Positions 5,107 through 6,130 of a stretch of DNA of 6,130 bases are shown piece after piece. Position 1 is the first letter of the stretch; the number at the start of each line of letters is the position of its first letter. Source of the stretch: Rhodospirillaceae bacterium UBA4479 (GTDB lineage: Bacteria; Pseudomonadota; Alphaproteobacteria; Rhodospirillales; Casp-alpha2); contig DGNZ01000237.1 in the NCBI GenBank assembly GCA_002389175.1, positions 1-6,130 on the forward strand, written 5' to 3'. The notes under the pieces are model-generated. The model did no database searches. It was not told the DNA's origin and saw only the letters and a list, made by a program, of their open reading frames with translations. The translations under genes were made by a program, and so were the position numbers.

Positions 5107-6130
5107 ATGTCAGAGACCAACTCTCATCAGGCTTATGACGCGCTTGCCGAACGCTTTCGCCGCATCTCCTTACTTGGAGACGCCGAAGGCATGTTACATT
5201 GGGATTATGCTGCAATCATGCCCGAGGGCGGTGCCAACGCCAGGGCAGAGCAGTTGGCTGAACTTGGCGCAATATCACACGGCATTCTGACCGCCGACGA
5301 AACCGGCGACCTGATTGCCCGGGCAACAGATGAAGCACCAGACCTGACCGATTGGCAGGTCGCGAACTTAAATGAAATTTCAAAAAAATACCGACGCGCA
5401 CACGCGCTAAACGAAGAATTTGTGACCACCATGGCGCGCGCAAAAAGTGTGTGCGAACAAGCTTGGCGCCAAGCACGCGCCGCGAGTGACTTCACTCTTA
5501 TTGAGCCGACATTATCACCGCTTCTCGACCTTGTGCGTGAAGAGGCGCAGCGCATTGGTGATGCCCTCGAACTCGATCCGCTTGATGCGTTGATGGATGC
5601 GTTTGAGCCAGGTGCACGACAAGCAAACGTTGATCCGGTCTTTGCAGAACTTAAAGGATTCCTGCCAGAATTCCTGGAAAGCGTCTTGGCCAAGCAACAG
5701 GCCGAACCTGATATCATTCGCCCAGAAGGCCCCTTCCCCATCGATATTCAACGCGACGTCGGCCTGAAATTTATGGAAACGCTGGGGTTTGATTTCTCGC
5801 GCGGCCGCTTAGACGTCAGTCATCATCCGTTCTGTGGCGGTATACCGGACGATGTTCGAATCACCACGCGATATGACGAAAATGATTTCACATCGGCCCT
5901 GATGGGCGTGATCCATGAAACCGGCCATGCCCTGTATGAGCAAGGTTTACCAGCAGACTGGCGGTTGCAACCTGTAGGCAATGCACTTGGCATGTCGATG
6001 CACGAAAGCCAATCGCTATTGATGGAAATGCAAGTGTGCCGTTCGCAGGCATTCTTGGAATACGCCATCCCGATTATTCGCGATGCGTTCAATGGTTCTG
6101 GTCCTGCGTGGGAGACTGAAAACCTGATCC
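5107..6130 (+). CDS. M32-family metallocarboxypeptidase (Taq type), 3' end cut by window edge
   Basis: Zinc-dependent carboxypeptidase that removes C-terminal residues from peptides; probably cytoplasmic, as no signal peptide is seen. The first 341 residues of a family usually near 490-510 are present. Family marks: LHWDYAAIMPEGG near the N-terminus (30-42); SHHPFCGGIPDDVRITTRY (238-256), holding the family HPF and TTRY motifs; the zinc motif HETGH (His270, Glu271, His274); and MHESQSLLMEMQ (298-309), where Glu300 is the expected third zinc ligand. All the expected catalytic residues in the visible part are intact. The ATG at 5107 follows AGGG (5092-5095) overlapping the ctaB stop, and the gap is only 13 bases, so co-transcription with ctaB is likely. 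No functional link to the oxidase is evident. Confidence 0.95.
   Translation, partial: MSETNSHQAYDALAERFRRISLLGDAEGMLHWDYAAIMPEGGANARAEQLAELGAISHGILTADETGDLIARATDEAPDLTDWQVANLNEISKKYRRAHALNEEFVTTMARAKSVCEQAWRQARAASDFTLIEPTLSPLLDLVREEAQRIGDALELDPLDALMDAFEPGARQANVDPVFAELKGFLPEFLESVLAKQQAEPDIIRPEGPFPIDIQRDVGLKFMETLGFDFSRGRLDVSHHPFCGGIPDDVRITTRYDENDFTSALMGVIHETGHALYEQGLPADWRLQPVGNALGMSMHESQSLLMEMQVCRSQAFLEYAIPIIRDAFNGSGPAWETENLI

Noticed and set aside
5205..5741. Open frame of 178 codons on the minus strand
   Set aside because: It lies opposite the M32 peptidase, whose sense frame holds HETGH and other family motifs. The Ser/Arg/Ala-rich product is typical of an antisense shadow.

Overview
The window is a terminal-oxidase biogenesis locus from a proteobacterium, most likely an alphaproteobacterium. 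The subunit I and II sequences are of the mitochondrial-like A type, with typical motifs such as GAPDMAFPRMNN and GMCSELCGVNHGFMP. The layout loosely recalls Rhodospirillales-type oxidase loci, but this placement rests on remembered family resemblance and not on a search. Base composition looks moderate and even, and I saw no mobile elements, tRNAs, rRNAs or CRISPR repeats.

Layout. On the minus strand, reading leftward, coxB (subunit II, 1687 to 812) is followed after 35 bases by ctaD/coxA (subunit I, from 776). The window edge cuts ctaD exactly inside the helix VI copper-ligand motif. A non-coding divergent region of about 350 bases (1688-2041) separates this pair from a plus-strand series: a 47-codon single-pass membrane protein (2042-2185), a four-helix DUF420/CtaM-like protein (2225-2656), a 12-helix divergent heme-copper-oxidase subunit I-like protein (2712-4064), the heme O synthase ctaB (4152-5093), and a truncated M32-family metallocarboxypeptidase (5107 to the edge).

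How they fit together. CoxB and CtaD form the CuA and heme a/a3-CuB core of cytochrome c oxidase. CtaB makes heme O, the precursor of heme A. DUF420 proteins related to CtaM are implicated in aa3 oxidase maturation in Firmicutes. The 47-residue protein has the size and shape of small oxidase assembly factors. The M32 peptidase is probably a co-transcribed passenger.

The most interesting gene is the second heme-copper-like subunit I (2712-4064). It keeps histidines at the positions expected for both low-spin heme ligands and the high-spin heme ligand. At the canonical CuB His-His pair it reads His-Tyr, and it lacks the cross-linked Tyr at both known positions. It has no subunit II partner beside it. 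It may be an uncharacterised enzyme or an assembly/heme-handling paralogue placed between two oxidase biogenesis genes. Subunit III, ctaG and SURF1 are not in the window.
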